A stretch of DNA of 64,000 nucleotides. It comes from Streptomyces sp. 130 (GTDB lineage: Bacteria > Actinomycetota > Actinomycetes > Streptomycetales > Streptomycetaceae). The DNA lies in assembly GCF_007096885.1 (NCBI RefSeq), contig NZ_VJNO01000015.1, forward strand, positions 1 through 64,000. Reading direction: 5' to 3'. Of this stretch, positions 7,376-15,577 are shown in pieces (position 1 is the first letter of the stretch; each line of letters starts with the position of its first letter). Below the pieces are notes generated by a model. That model worked only from the letters and a program-made list of their open reading frames with translations, made no database searches and was not told the DNA's origin. Both the position numbers and the translations under genes were made by a program.

Positions 7376-8911
7376 TCAGTCGTCCAGCACCGACAGGTCC
7401 TGCCGGGCCGCCGGGACCTCCACCGTGCCCCGGTCGTCCGGCAGCGTCTGCACCGTGAACATCTGGATGCCGTTCACCGTCTCCGTGAGGGTGCGCGCGG
7501 CGTGCACCGGGCCGCCCGACTGCGTTTCGACCGTCAGGGCGTAGGTGCCCTTGAGGCCCGTCGGCACGGGCGGGGTGACCGCCGTGGTCGTGCCCGCCGC
7601 GATCTTGTACGTCTTGCTGACCGGCGTACCGCCGCCGCTGCCCGCCGACGCCGTGACCTTGACCGTCGCGGCGGCGCCGGGGGCGGTGAGGGAGAGGACC
7701 GAGCCCTTGGACCGGTTGTCCGCGACGGTCGCGCGCGCGCCCACCGGGCCGGTCGCCGGGATGTAGGCGACCTCCCGCTTGTCGCCCTTGCCCCGGACCA
7801 CGCGCAGGGCGGCGACGACCGGGGTGGCCCTGCCCTTCTCGGAGGGCACCAGCATCAGCGAGCCCGCCTCGCCGCGGGTGATGTCCTTCAGGTCCATTCC
7901 GGCGGTCATGTGCGACTTGACGTGCAGCTCCTCGTGGCCGGCCGGGGTGACCGCGCCGGTCTTGCCGAGCAGCTTCAGATCGAGGTCGGCGTCGTCGTCG
8001 CCGGGGGCGAAGGCCACCAGGCGGACGGAGGTCGCGTCGGCCGGGATGCCGGGCAGCACGACCGTGCCGGCCGGTTCGGCGGAGGCGGTGAGCCAGTCGC
8101 TGCCGGTCTCGTCGTCCGCCGTCCTGACGGCCGCGCCGACCCTGCCCGTGCGGGTGGTGACGTGGACGGTGACGTCGTCGGCGGCCTTGCTGGTGAGCGT
8201 CGAGATGAGGACGCGTACGCCGGAGCCCGCCGGGACCGTGATGCCCTCGCCGACGTCGGACTTGAGGGAGCCGTCCGGACCGTACAGCTCGATGTCGGCG
8301 ACGGCGGCGGTGTCGTCCGGGTTGGTGAGGTGGACGTAGTCCTCGCGGGACTTGGCCGTGCTCGCCGCCGGGAACCAGAAGTCGGTGTCGGGCACGGTGC
8401 AGCTGATGCCGAGCAGGCCGCGTCCGTCGCCCGCCTCGATGGTGGTGGTCTGCTGGGCGGTCCAGCCGGGGGCGAAGCGGCCCGTCGCGGTGCCGATGAG
8501 GGCGGGCGAGTCCGCGCCCGATGCCTCGCCGGTGGCGGGCTTGCCGGGCTCCTTGAGGGAGACCACCGGCTTGTCCTTCCCGCCCTTCTCGCTCTTGCCC
8601 TTCTTCTCCTTGTCGTCGGACTTCTCGTCGGACTTGTCGTCGGACTTCGCGGAGGACAGGAGCCCGGCGGAGCCGGCCGTGGCGGAGCCGCCGCTTCCGC
8701 CGGACGGCGTGAAGGCGGTGTACGCCGTCTCCGAGAGGTCGGAGAGGCCGGGCGCCGGGCAGAGCAGGCTGGTGCGTTCGACGGGCAGCCGTGCGGCCGT
8801 CTTCGCTTCGGCCGTGCCGCCGCCCGACGGCTCGTTGAGCGCGGCGAACCCGGTGACGGCGGCCAGGGCGACCGCTCCGGCGATGAGGGACAGGGCGCTG
8901 GTGGACTTCAC
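7376..8911 (-). CDS. DUF5719-like exported protein, 511 aa
   Basis: A predicted secreted or membrane-anchored protein of unknown function. The N-terminus VKSTSALSLIAGAVALAAVT is a signal/anchor sequence. A Ser/Lys/Asp-rich linker (about 80-130, repeating SDDKSDEKSDDKEKKG) follows, and the rest is beta-rich with repeated 'VAGPVGARATVADNRS'-type strands, suggesting immunoglobulin-like folds outside the membrane. The GTG start at 8911 overlaps the glycosyltransferase stop by 4 bp (GTGA), so it is translationally coupled. A longer reading from 8947 adds only Arg-rich residues. The constant pairing with the giant glycosyltransferase suggests an envelope role; no enzymatic motif was recognised. Confidence 0.75.
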   Translation of the reverse strand: MKSTSALSLIAGAVALAAVTGFAALNEPSGGGTAEAKTAARLPVERTSLLCPAPGLSDLSETAYTAFTPSGGSGGSATAGSAGLLSSAKSDDKSDEKSDDKEKKGKSEKGGKDKPVVSLKEPGKPATGEASGADSPALIGTATGRFAPGWTAQQTTTIEAGDGRGLLGISCTVPDTDFWFPAASTAKSREDYVHLTNPDDTAAVADIELYGPDGSLKSDVGEGITVPAGSGVRVLISTLTSKAADDVTVHVTTRTGRVGAAVRTADDETGSDWLTASAEPAGTVVLPGIPADATSVRLVAFAPGDDDADLDLKLLGKTGAVTPAGHEELHVKSHMTAGMDLKDITRGEAGSLMLVPSEKGRATPVVAALRVVRGKGDKREVAYIPATGPVGARATVADNRSKGSVLSLTAPGAAATVKVTASAGSGGGTPVSKTYKIAAGTTTAVTPPVPTGLKGTYALTVETQSGGPVHAARTLTETVNGIQMFTVQTLPDDRGTVEVPAARQDLSVLDD

Positions 8912-11900
8912 TCGGACTCGCCTCGCGATGCGTTGCCGGTCGGCCACGGGTTCTGCCCCGGGGCGGGGTTCTCGGGGTTCTGCGGGTCGTGCGGGTGCTG
9001 CTCGCCGTACGGCCCGGCCTCGGGGGCGTACCCGTTGGGGTCATAGGTCCGGGGGTCGTACGCGGGCGGGTCGTACGGCCCCGCGTACTGGCCGTCCTGG
9101 TACTGGCCGTCCTGGTACTGGCCGTCCTGATACTGCTGGGGGTAGCCGTACGGGTCGTAGCCACCGGTTTCCGGCTGCTGCCGGCCCTCGGCGTACGGGT
9201 CCTGGTAGGGGGCGCCGTCCTGGTACTGCGGATAGCCCGCGTCCTGGTACTGGCCCTGACCGTTGTCCCAGTCGCCGTACTGCTGCCGCGGTACGAAGAC
9301 GTCGTCGTCCTCCGGGGCCGCCGGACCGGTTTCGGCGCTCTGCTGGGCGGGAACGTACGCGGGCTGCTCGCCGGTCTCCTCGTCCTGGACCGGAGCCGGG
9401 TCCGGGGCGCCCTCGGCGTCCTGCCGGCCGGGGGCGGCTTCGGCGGCTTCGGCTGCCTCGGCGGCCTCGCTCTCGGCCAGGGCGGCGGCGCGCAGCCTGC
9501 GGGCGCGGCGGCCCTCGCCGGCGACCGGTTCGGCGGCGAGGGCCTCGGCCTCCTCCGGCAGGTCGTCGTCGATCTCGCGGCGGCGGCCGGGCAGGGCCAT
9601 GACCACGAGGACCACGGCGAGCGCGATCTGCGCCCAGATCCACACGGTGTGGGTGAAGGGCTCCTCGTACGTCAGGTCCAGGGTGCCGCCCTCGGCGGGC
9701 AGTTCGAAGCCCTGGGCCCAGCCGTCCACGGTCTTCGCGGTCAGCGCGCGGCCGTTGAGCGTGGCCTGCCAGCCGGGGTCGGCGGCGTCGGCGATCCGCA
9801 GCACCCGGCCGTTGCCGCCCGCCGGGATCTTGGTGTGCGCCTCGACCGGCTGGGAGCCCACGGGGAGCGGCTCGTCGCCGGCCTCGGACGGGACGATCAT
9901 GATCCGGGCGACCTGCCGGTCCACCCGCCACAGGGCGCTGCCGTCGAGCTGGCTGAGCCGGCTCAGGCCCGGGGTCGCGTCGAGCACCCGGCTCATCTGC
10001 TTGGGCGCACCGTCGCGCACGAGGACGTAACGGATCGCGAAGCCGCTGAGCTGGCTGCCCTGGTCGGCGCCGGAGCCGGCGACCAGGTTGGCGACGACCT
10101 TGTCGAGGTGGCCGTTGCCGCCCTGGGCCTCGGCCAGCTCCGCGTCGCCGAGGCGGGCGCCCGAGCCGCGGACGAGGGTGTAGTCGACGGAGGCGGACGA
10201 GGTGCCGCCCAGGACCAGGGTGCGCGGCTGGTCGCGGGTGCCGCTCTCCTCCGCGACGAACGCGGGCACCTGGACCGGGTCTCGGCGTTCCAGCGGGCCC
10301 GCCGCGCCGCCGATCATCCAGCCGGCGGCGGCCAGCACGGGGGCCGCGCCCGCCGCGAGGGCGATCAACGCGGCGACCGGCTGGCGCCAGCCGAAGCTCA
10401 GTTCGGCGACGCGGATGCGGGCACCGTCGGCGCCGACCAGCGCGGCGGCGATGAGCGCGGCGCCGTAGACCAGGGTCGCGGGGCCCGCCCAGCCGGAGCC
10501 GTTGGCGAGGCCGGCGAACGCGAGGGAGACCAGCGCGGCCACCCAGGCCGTCCGGACGGCGAACTGCCGCTCCCCGCGCAGCAGGGCGGCCAGCGCCGCG
10601 AGGACGATGCCCAGGAGCAGGACGCCGCCCGCCGCCTTCGGCCCGCCGGGGCTGATGCCGAGCAGGTCCAGCGCGGAGGCGGAGCCCGTACCGGTCTCCA
10701 GTCCGGCTTCCTCCAGGAACGCGGACGGGCTGCTCAGCAGCGAGAGCGACCAGGGTGCGAGGACCAGGACCGGGGTGCCGACGGCGGCGAGGAAGCGGAG
10801 CCCGTACGCGGTGATGTCGCGGCGCCGCAGCACCAGGACGCCGAGGCCGAGGACCACGGCGAGCGGCCACACGATCGGGGTGAACGCCATGGCGAGGGTG
10901 AGGAGCAGGGTGTAGGCCCAGGTGGCGCGCCAGCTGCCGCGGGCGTCACCGGTGGCGCGCATGCCGTGTGCGGAGACGGCGGTGCGCGCGAGCAGCGGCA
11001 GCAGGACGGCCAGGACGGCGGTGCCGAGGCGGCCGGTCGCCAGGGCGCCGGTCGCGGCGGGCAGGAAGGCGTACGCGACGCTCGCCCAGGCCCGCAGCAG
11101 GCGCGAGGGCAGCAGCGGGCGGGTGACGAAGTACGCGGTGAGTCCGGCGAGCGGGACCGAGCAGACGAGCAGCAGGGTGAGCGCGAAGCCGGTGGAGCCG
11201 AGGAACAGCGCGGACAGGGCCGAGATGACCGCCAGGTAGGGCGGGGCGGTCTGGGTGCCGCCGGTGCCCACGGTGTGCCAGCCGTCCGCGTACCGCGCCC
11301 AGAGGTCGGAGACGTCTCCGGGGGCGGGCAGCAGGGCGCCGCCGGCCAGTGCGCCGCCGCCGATGAGGTCGCGGCAGGCGACGAGGGAGACGAGGAGGAG
11401 CAGGGCGAAGAGGACGGGTCCCGGCTTGCGGCCGACCTTCTTCAGCCGGGCGAACTGGTCGATCTCCAGATAGTCGGCGTCGTCGCCGCCCGGCCCGGAC
11501 TCGACGGCGCCGTGCCGGGAGCCGCCGGAGTCGGCGTCGGAGCCGCCGCCGAAGTTCCCGGCGACCTGTTCGACGGTGGCGCGGACGGTGGCGCCGGGTG
11601 CGGGGAAGAGGCCGCGCAGTTCGGCGGCGTCGACGGCGCCCTTCCCCCGGGCGCGGCGGGCGGCCAGGATGCGGCCGGGGCGCAGCAGGGTGCTCAGGAG
11701 GCCGGTGACTTCGTCGATGGCCTGGCCGGGGACCTTGCCGACGAGGTAGGCGAGGGTGCGCAGCAGGGTGCCGAGGACGAGCCGGAGCAGCACCCAGGGC
11801 AGCTTCTTGCCGCGTGCGTTGACGAGCATCGTGTAGACGGCGCCGGCCTTGTCCACGCGGTGCGGGCTGGCGACCGTGCGGCCGGCGCAGTCGATCGGGC

Positions 11901-12741
11901 GGCGTTCCCGCGCGGACGCCTCGGCATGCCGCAGGACGGCGTCGGGGGCGACGAGCACCCGGTGGCCCGCCATGTGGGCGCGCCAGCACAGGTCGACGTC
12001 GTCGCGCATGAGCGGGAGCCCGCGGTCGAAGCCGCCCAGCTCCTCCCAGACGTCGCGCCGGACGAGCATGCCGGCGGTGGAGACGGACAGGACGGTGCGG
12101 ACCTGGTCGTGCTGGCCCTGGTCCTGCTCGCGGCGGTCGAGGCCGGTCCAGCGGCGGCCGCTGTTGGCGATGGAGACGCCGACTTCGAGGAGCTGGCGGC
12201 GGTCGTACCAGCCGCGCAGCTTGGGCCCGACGATCGCGGCGTGCCGGTCGTTGTCCACGACGCGCAGCATCTCGGCGAGCGCGTCGGGCGCGGGCGCGCA
12301 GTCGTCGTGGAGCAGCCAGAGCCACTGCACCGGCTCGCCGTGCGGCAGCTCGGGCATCTCGTACGCCTCGTCGTGCCAGGTCCGGGTGACCGGGTCCCAG
12401 CCGCTGGGCCGCTTCAGGTAGGGCAGGTCGTCCGGGGTGAGGACGCCGGCCGTGCGGCTCGCCTCGTCGACGGCGGTGCCGAAGCTCGTACGCCGCGCCA
12501 GGTGCAGGACCCGGTCGGCGCCGAGTGCCTCGGTGACCAGGCGTGCGGAGTCGTCGGCGCTGCCGGTGTCGGCGGCGATGACGTTCTGTACGGGGCGTTC
12601 CTGGCCGAGCAGTCCGGCGAGCGCGTCGGGCAGCCAGCGTGCGCCGTCGTGGGAGACGAGCACGGCGGTGACGACATGCCGGGGGAACTCGGGGGCGGCG
12701 GCGGCCGCGTACGGCGCCGTTGATTGGCTGTGCACGGACAT
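8908..12741 (-). CDS. giant membrane-integrated family 2 glycosyltransferase, 1277 aa
   Basis: An N-terminal GT-A domain (about 22-300) begins VVTAVLVSHDGARWLPDALA, carries WLLHDDCAP at about 143-150 as the metal/nucleotide-sugar site, and has LMRDDVDLCWRAHMAGH near 245, as in rhamnosyl- or galactofuranosyl-type transferases. The middle (about 440-860) holds a dozen or more hydrophobic helices. A large extracytoplasmic beta-rich domain follows, then one more helix near 1050. The cytoplasmic tail is very Gln/Tyr/Pro-rich with a short tandem repeat. I chose the ATG at 12741 (MSVHSQSTAP). The donor sugar and product are unknown. Its stop overlaps the start of the DUF5719-like gene, so both probably act together in envelope polysaccharide assembly. 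Confidence 0.85.
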   Translation of the reverse strand: MSVHSQSTAPYAAAAAPEFPRHVVTAVLVSHDGARWLPDALAGLLGQERPVQNVIAADTGSADDSARLVTEALGADRVLHLARRTSFGTAVDEASRTAGVLTPDDLPYLKRPSGWDPVTRTWHDEAYEMPELPHGEPVQWLWLLHDDCAPAPDALAEMLRVVDNDRHAAIVGPKLRGWYDRRQLLEVGVSIANSGRRWTGLDRREQDQGQHDQVRTVLSVSTAGMLVRRDVWEELGGFDRGLPLMRDDVDLCWRAHMAGHRVLVAPDAVLRHAEASARERRPIDCAGRTVASPHRVDKAGAVYTMLVNARGKKLPWVLLRLVLGTLLRTLAYLVGKVPGQAIDEVTGLLSTLLRPGRILAARRARGKGAVDAAELRGLFPAPGATVRATVEQVAGNFGGGSDADSGGSRHGAVESGPGGDDADYLEIDQFARLKKVGRKPGPVLFALLLLVSLVACRDLIGGGALAGGALLPAPGDVSDLWARYADGWHTVGTGGTQTAPPYLAVISALSALFLGSTGFALTLLLVCSVPLAGLTAYFVTRPLLPSRLLRAWASVAYAFLPAATGALATGRLGTAVLAVLLPLLARTAVSAHGMRATGDARGSWRATWAYTLLLTLAMAFTPIVWPLAVVLGLGVLVLRRRDITAYGLRFLAAVGTPVLVLAPWSLSLLSSPSAFLEEAGLETGTGSASALDLLGISPGGPKAAGGVLLLGIVLAALAALLRGERQFAVRTAWVAALVSLAFAGLANGSGWAGPATLVYGAALIAAALVGADGARIRVAELSFGWRQPVAALIALAAGAAPVLAAAGWMIGGAAGPLERRDPVQVPAFVAEESGTRDQPRTLVLGGTSSASVDYTLVRGSGARLGDAELAEAQGGNGHLDKVVANLVAGSGADQGSQLSGFAIRYVLVRDGAPKQMSRVLDATPGLSRLSQLDGSALWRVDRQVARIMIVPSEAGDEPLPVGSQPVEAHTKIPAGGNGRVLRIADAADPGWQATLNGRALTAKTVDGWAQGFELPAEGGTLDLTYEEPFTHTVWIWAQIALAVVLVVMALPGRRREIDDDLPEEAEALAAEPVAGEGRRARRLRAAALAESEAAEAAEAAEAAPGRQDAEGAPDPAPVQDEETGEQPAYVPAQQSAETGPAAPEDDDVFVPRQQYGDWDNGQGQYQDAGYPQYQDGAPYQDPYAEGRQQPETGGYDPYGYPQQYQDGQYQDGQYQDGQYAGPYDPPAYDPRTYDPNGYAPEAGPYGEQHPHDPQNPENPAPGQNPWPTGNASRGESE
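9086..9130 (-). repeat. three 15-bp tandem repeats coding QDGQY
   Basis: Three copies of the 15-bp unit TACTGGCCGTCCTGG (the third ends in A) lie end to end inside the glycosyltransferase gene. They encode three QDGQY units in the disordered C-terminal tail. Such in-frame repeats are prone to copy-number change without frameshift. Confidence 0.9.
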
Positions 12742-12969
12742 CGAGGTACGGGCCCTCCGGCCGGGTCCGGGGGACGTCCCCCCGGGGGCTGCATCGGTGT
12801 ACACGCGCGCTCTGTCGGGTCGTTGGCGCGTCTCGGACGGGGCCCCACACTAACGGTAGGGGTAACCGGGGTGGCGCGGTGCGGTTGAACGAGGGCGCGG
12901 GAGGGTAGCGGCCGACGCGCGTTCCGCAGGGGTGCCGGCATGGTGGTGGCGCTTTCCGGGTACGGCGAA

Positions 12970-13003
12970 GGCCCGCCGCCCGCGGGGGTGCGGGCGGCGG
13001 GCC
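12970..13003 (-). terminator. whiB transcription terminator
   Basis: A perfect 14-bp stem (12970-12983 paired with 12990-13003) with a 6-nt loop lies 40 bp past the whiB stop, read on the minus strand. It has no U-tract, which is common in Streptomyces. The rest of 12742-13043 holds the glycosyltransferase promoter region; no gene is seen there. Confidence 0.75.
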
Positions 13004-13043
13004 TCGGTGCTCGCGCGCGGTGGGCCGGGCCGGTCGGGACCGG

Positions 13044-13307
13044 TCAGACGGCCGCCTTCTTCAGGCGTCGGCGCTCGCGCTCGGAGAGGCCGCCCCAGAT
13101 GCCGAACCGCTCGTCCTTAGAGAGGGCGTACTCCAGGCACTCGGACCGGACTTCACAGGCGAGGCAGACTTTCTTCGCCTCTCGGGTCGATCCACCCTTC
13201 TCGGGGAAGAAGGACTCGGGATCGGTCTGGGCGCACAGCGCGCGCTCTTGCCAGCCGAGCTCTTCGTCCGCGTCCTCGACCAGCAGTTGCTGGAACAGCT
13301 CGGTCAT
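13044..13307 (-). CDS. whiB: WhiB transcription factor, 87 aa
   Basis: An iron-sulfur transcription factor of the Wbl family (PF02467). Four cysteines (25, 48, 51 and 57, spaced C-x22-C-x2-C-x5-C) bind a [4Fe-4S] cluster, followed by the GIWGG turn at 69-73 and a basic C-terminal tail RERRRLKKAAV for DNA contact. The length and the sequence MTELFQQLLVEDADEELG match WhiB itself, which acts with WhiA to switch aerial hyphae to sporulation septation. The start is the ATG at 13307 with GAGGGG upstream. A strong promoter and a leader hairpin lie upstream. Assignment to WhiB rather than another Wbl protein rests on recall of sequence and gene neighbourhood. Confidence 0.88.
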   Translation of the reverse strand: MTELFQQLLVEDADEELGWQERALCAQTDPESFFPEKGGSTREAKKVCLACEVRSECLEYALSKDERFGIWGGLSERERRRLKKAAV

Positions 13308-13342
13308 GTGCGCCCCTCGTCTGTCTCTTGCGTCCCGTGATG

Positions 13343-13363
13343 CGGCCGTTACCGAAACGGCCG
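13343..13363 (-). promoter_or_regulatory. hairpin in the whiB 5' leader
   Basis: CGGCCGTT (13343-13350) pairs perfectly with AACGGCCG (13356-13363) around a 5-nt loop. If transcription starts near 13372, this hairpin would form near the 5' end of a leader of about 65 nt and could affect mRNA stability or translation. It could equally be an operator. Confidence 0.5.
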
Positions 13364-13378
13364 AACGACACGGGTGGA

Positions 13379-13407
13379 ATTACAAGCGTGTAGCTCTGGC
13401 TGGTCAA
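13379..13407 (-). promoter_or_regulatory. housekeeping-type promoter of whiB
   Basis: On the minus strand TTGACC (13407-13402) and TGTAAT (13384-13379) are separated by exactly 17 bp, close to the vegetative consensus. The expected start is near 13372. The remaining 13408-13723 has no gene and no other clear element. Confidence 0.7.
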
Positions 13408-13723
13408 GCCCGGATCTGCTATTGGCCTCGGTATTCACCCTGCGGCACCAACCGTATGCGTTAAGTGTTCAAATCACCAAAAACCTGACATATGCCATGG
13501 GCCCTACCGCGTACCCGCCTGCCATGGAGACAAACTGTCGCGGACTCGGACACGTTGCGATTCGATCACCGAAGCGACCAAGATCACATTCGGGTCACGG
13601 TGCCGTGCCCATGTTTGGCAGCACGACTGCTGCGCCACCTGTCCCCACCACGGCCCGCTAAAACCTTTCTCCGATCGGAGTAACCGGATGAGGTGAAACA
13701 TTGCCGCCAAACCGGGCATTGGG

Positions 13724-13752
13724 TTGACACCGGGCGACCCTCCGGTTCTCCT
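13724..13752 (+). promoter_or_regulatory. candidate promoter for the Cys-rich leader peptide
   Basis: A perfect TTGACA at 13724-13729 is followed 17 bp later by a weak -10 (TCTCCT, 13747-13752). A start about 7 nt downstream would fall at the ATG at 13760, making the leader peptide mRNA leaderless. The -10 is poor, so this is tentative. Confidence 0.45.
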
Positions 13753-13759
13753 TGATGGC

Positions 13760-13855
13760 ATGCCAGCGACCTCAGCGACGCACGCGACCCGCGCCCGTGG
13801 GTTCCGCAGCGCTGTCCAGGCTCGCTGTCGCTGTTCCAGCTGTCTCAGCTGTTGA
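13760..13855 (+). CDS. Cys-rich leader peptide, 31 aa, upstream of cysteine dioxygenase
   Basis: A short reading frame from the ATG at 13760 encodes MPATSATHATRARGFRSAV followed by QARCRCSSCLSC and a TGA at 13853. Five of the last nine residues are cysteine, including the final codon. It lies 172 bp upstream of a cysteine dioxygenase-like gene on the same strand. There is no Shine-Dalgarno, but a TTGACA hexamer at the right distance suggests leaderless initiation. Leaderless polycysteine-coding short frames that act as cysteine-responsive attenuators are known in mycobacteria. By analogy this frame probably senses Cys-tRNA supply; the role here is inference. It is too short for standard gene finders. 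Confidence 0.7.
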   Translation: MPATSATHATRARGFRSAVQARCRCSSCLSC

Positions 13856-13882
13856 TGCCGCCGACGCCGTCGTAGCCCTCCC

Positions 13883-13928
13883 GCTCCGGCCCGGCACCGC
13901 CCGTCCCGCCCCGCCCCGCACCCGGAGC
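13883..13928 (+). promoter_or_regulatory. possible leader hairpin between Cys peptide and cysteine dioxygenase gene
   Basis: GCTCCGG (13883-13889) can pair with CCGGAGC (13922-13928) in the 172-nt spacer after the leader peptide. The 32-nt loop is C-rich. It is a weak structure but in the right place for an attenuation switch. No U-tract follows. Confidence 0.3.
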
Positions 13929-14027
13929 CCATGGCCCTTCCGGCCTCCGTTCCCGGTCCACCGGGCCTCGCGACGGACCCACCGCACGCCGCACCCGCAC
14001 TCGCACCCCGCCGAGGAACCACGCTCC

Positions 14028-14561
14028 ATGAACAGCAGCGACAGCGACCTCCAGATCGCCGGCGACCTCCTGGAGGTCCAGCACCTTCTCCGCCCCGCCC
14101 CCGAACACCCCGCCACCGTCGCGGAGTTCGTCGGCCTCGCCCGTACGATCGCGGCCGACCGCGACCGGTGGGCGCCGCTCGTCCGGTACGACGCCACCAC
14201 CCGCTGGTACCACCGGCTGCGCAAAGTCCCCCGAGGTCTCGGCTCCGCCCGACCGGGGGAGACCCCGCTCGGCTACGAGGTCTGGCTGCTGAGCTGGGTG
14301 CCCGGGCAGGGCAGCGGGCCGCACGACCACGGGCCGTCCTCCGGCGTCCTGACCGTCCTCGACGGCGAACTGACCGAACGTACGGAACGGGGGAAGCGGA
14401 CGCTGGGCGCGGGCGCGCAGCGCGTCTTCGCCCCCGGCTACCGCCACGAGGTCGTCAACGACTCCCTGGAACCGGCCGTCAGCCTGCACATCTACTACCC
14501 GGGACTCACCGACATGCCGATGCACGCGGCGCGGTGCGCCCAGGCGGTAGCAACGGCCTGA
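14028..14561 (+). CDS. cysteine dioxygenase-family cupin, 177 aa
   Basis: A small cupin of the cysteine dioxygenase type I family (PF05995), which oxidises cysteine to cysteine sulfinate with non-haem iron and O2. The iron-binding triad is visible: His99 and His101 in GSGPHDHGPSSGVLTVLDGE, and His140 in 'FAPGYRHEVVNDS'. The reading frame is open upstream to 13752, but that part is Arg/Pro/Ser-rich and overlaps the Cys-rich leader in another frame. I therefore start at the ATG at 14028 (MNSSDSDLQIAGDLLEV). The gene lies 60 bp before cofD. Thiol substrates other than cysteine (for example mercaptopropionate) cannot be excluded. Confidence 0.82.
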   Translation: MNSSDSDLQIAGDLLEVQHLLRPAPEHPATVAEFVGLARTIAADRDRWAPLVRYDATTRWYHRLRKVPRGLGSARPGETPLGYEVWLLSWVPGQGSGPHDHGPSSGVLTVLDGELTERTERGKRTLGAGAQRVFAPGYRHEVVNDSLEPAVSLHIYYPGLTDMPMHAARCAQAVATA

Positions 14562-14620
14562 CGCCCCGTCGCCCGCCACCACCCCGACGAAGATCAGGCT
14601 TCGCCTGACAGACTGTTTGC

Positions 14621-15577
14621 ATGCGCATTGTGGTTCTGGCCGGCGGTATCGGTGGTGCTCGTTTCCTGCGGGGTCTCAAGGAGGCCGCGCCCGACGCGGA
14701 CATCACGGTCATCGGCAACACCGGTGACGACATCCATCTGTTCGGGCTCAAGGTCTGCCCCGACCTCGACACCGTGATGTACACCCTCGGCGGTGGCATC
14801 AACGAGGAGCAGGGCTGGGGCCGCACCGACGAGACGTTCCACGTCAAGGAGGAGCTCGCCGCCTACGGCGTGGGTCCCGAGTGGTTCGGGCTCGGCGACC
14901 GCGACTTCGCGACGCACATCGTCCGTACGCAGATGCTCGGCGCGGGCTACCCGCTCAGCGCCGTCACCGAAGCGCTCTGCGCCCGCTGGAAGCCGGGCGT
15001 CCGGCTGCTGCCCATGTCCGACGACCGCGTCGAGACCCATGTGGCGATCGAGGAGGACGGCGAGAGCCGGGCCGTGCACTTCCAGGAGTACTGGGTGAAG
15101 CTGCGGGCCGCCGTGCCGGCGCGGGCGGTCGTGCCCGTCGGCGCGGAGCAGGCGAAGCCGGCGCCCGGGGTCCTGGAGGCGATCGCCGGGGCCGACGTCA
15201 TCCTCTTCCCGCCGTCCAACCCGGTCGTCTCCGTCGGCACGATCCTCGCCGTGCCCGGCATCCGCGAGGCCATCGCCGAGGCCGGGGTGCCGGTCGTCGG
15301 CCTCTCCCCCATCGTCGGTGACGCGCCGGTGCGCGGGATGGCCGACAAGGTCCTCGCGGCGGTGGGCGTGGAGTCGACCGCCGCCGCCGTCGCCGAGCAC
15401 TACGGGTCCGGGCTGCTCGACGGCTGGCTGGTCGACACCGTGGACGCGGGGGCGGTCGAGCGGGTGGAGTCGGCGGGCATCCGCTGCCGGGCCGTACCGC
15501 TGATGATGACCGATGCCGCCGCCACCGCCGAGATGGCCCGGCAGGCGCTCGCCCTCGCCGAGGAGGTCCGCGCGTGA
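14621..15577 (+). CDS. fbiA: 2-phospho-L-lactate/phosphoenolpyruvate transferase, F420 biosynthesis, 318 aa
   Basis: CofD/FbiA transfers a phospho-lactyl or phosphoenolpyruvyl group to the deazaflavin Fo, giving (dehydro)F420-0. The N-terminus [20 protein letters not shown], '[18 protein letters not shown]' and '[18 protein letters not shown]' are the signatures of family PF01933. Length is normal. There is no clear Shine-Dalgarno before the ATG; a small hairpin (TCAGGC-TTC-GCCTGA) precedes it within 20 nt, so it may be translated leaderless. It overlaps fbiB by 4 bp (GTGA), so the two are coupled. Confidence 0.93.
   Translation: MRIVVLAGGIGGARFLRGLKEAAPDADITVIGNTGDDIHLFGLKVCPDLDTVMYTLGGGINEEQGWGRTDETFHVKEELAAYGVGPEWFGLGDRDFATHIVRTQMLGAGYPLSAVTEALCARWKPGVRLLPMSDDRVETHVAIEEDGESRAVHFQEYWVKLRAAVPARAVVPVGAEQAKPAPGVLEAIAGADVILFPPSNPVVSVGTILAVPGIREAIAEAGVPVVGLSPIVGDAPVRGMADKVLAAVGVESTAAAVAEHYGSGLLDGWLVDTVDAGAVERVESAGIRCRAVPLMMTDAAATAEMARQALALAEEVRA

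Noticed and set aside
13752-14027. Longer cysteine dioxygenase start at 13752
   Set aside because: The added 92 residues are Arg/Pro/Thr/Ser-rich, overlap the Cys-rich leader in another frame, and lack a ribosome site; the cupin begins normally at 14028.
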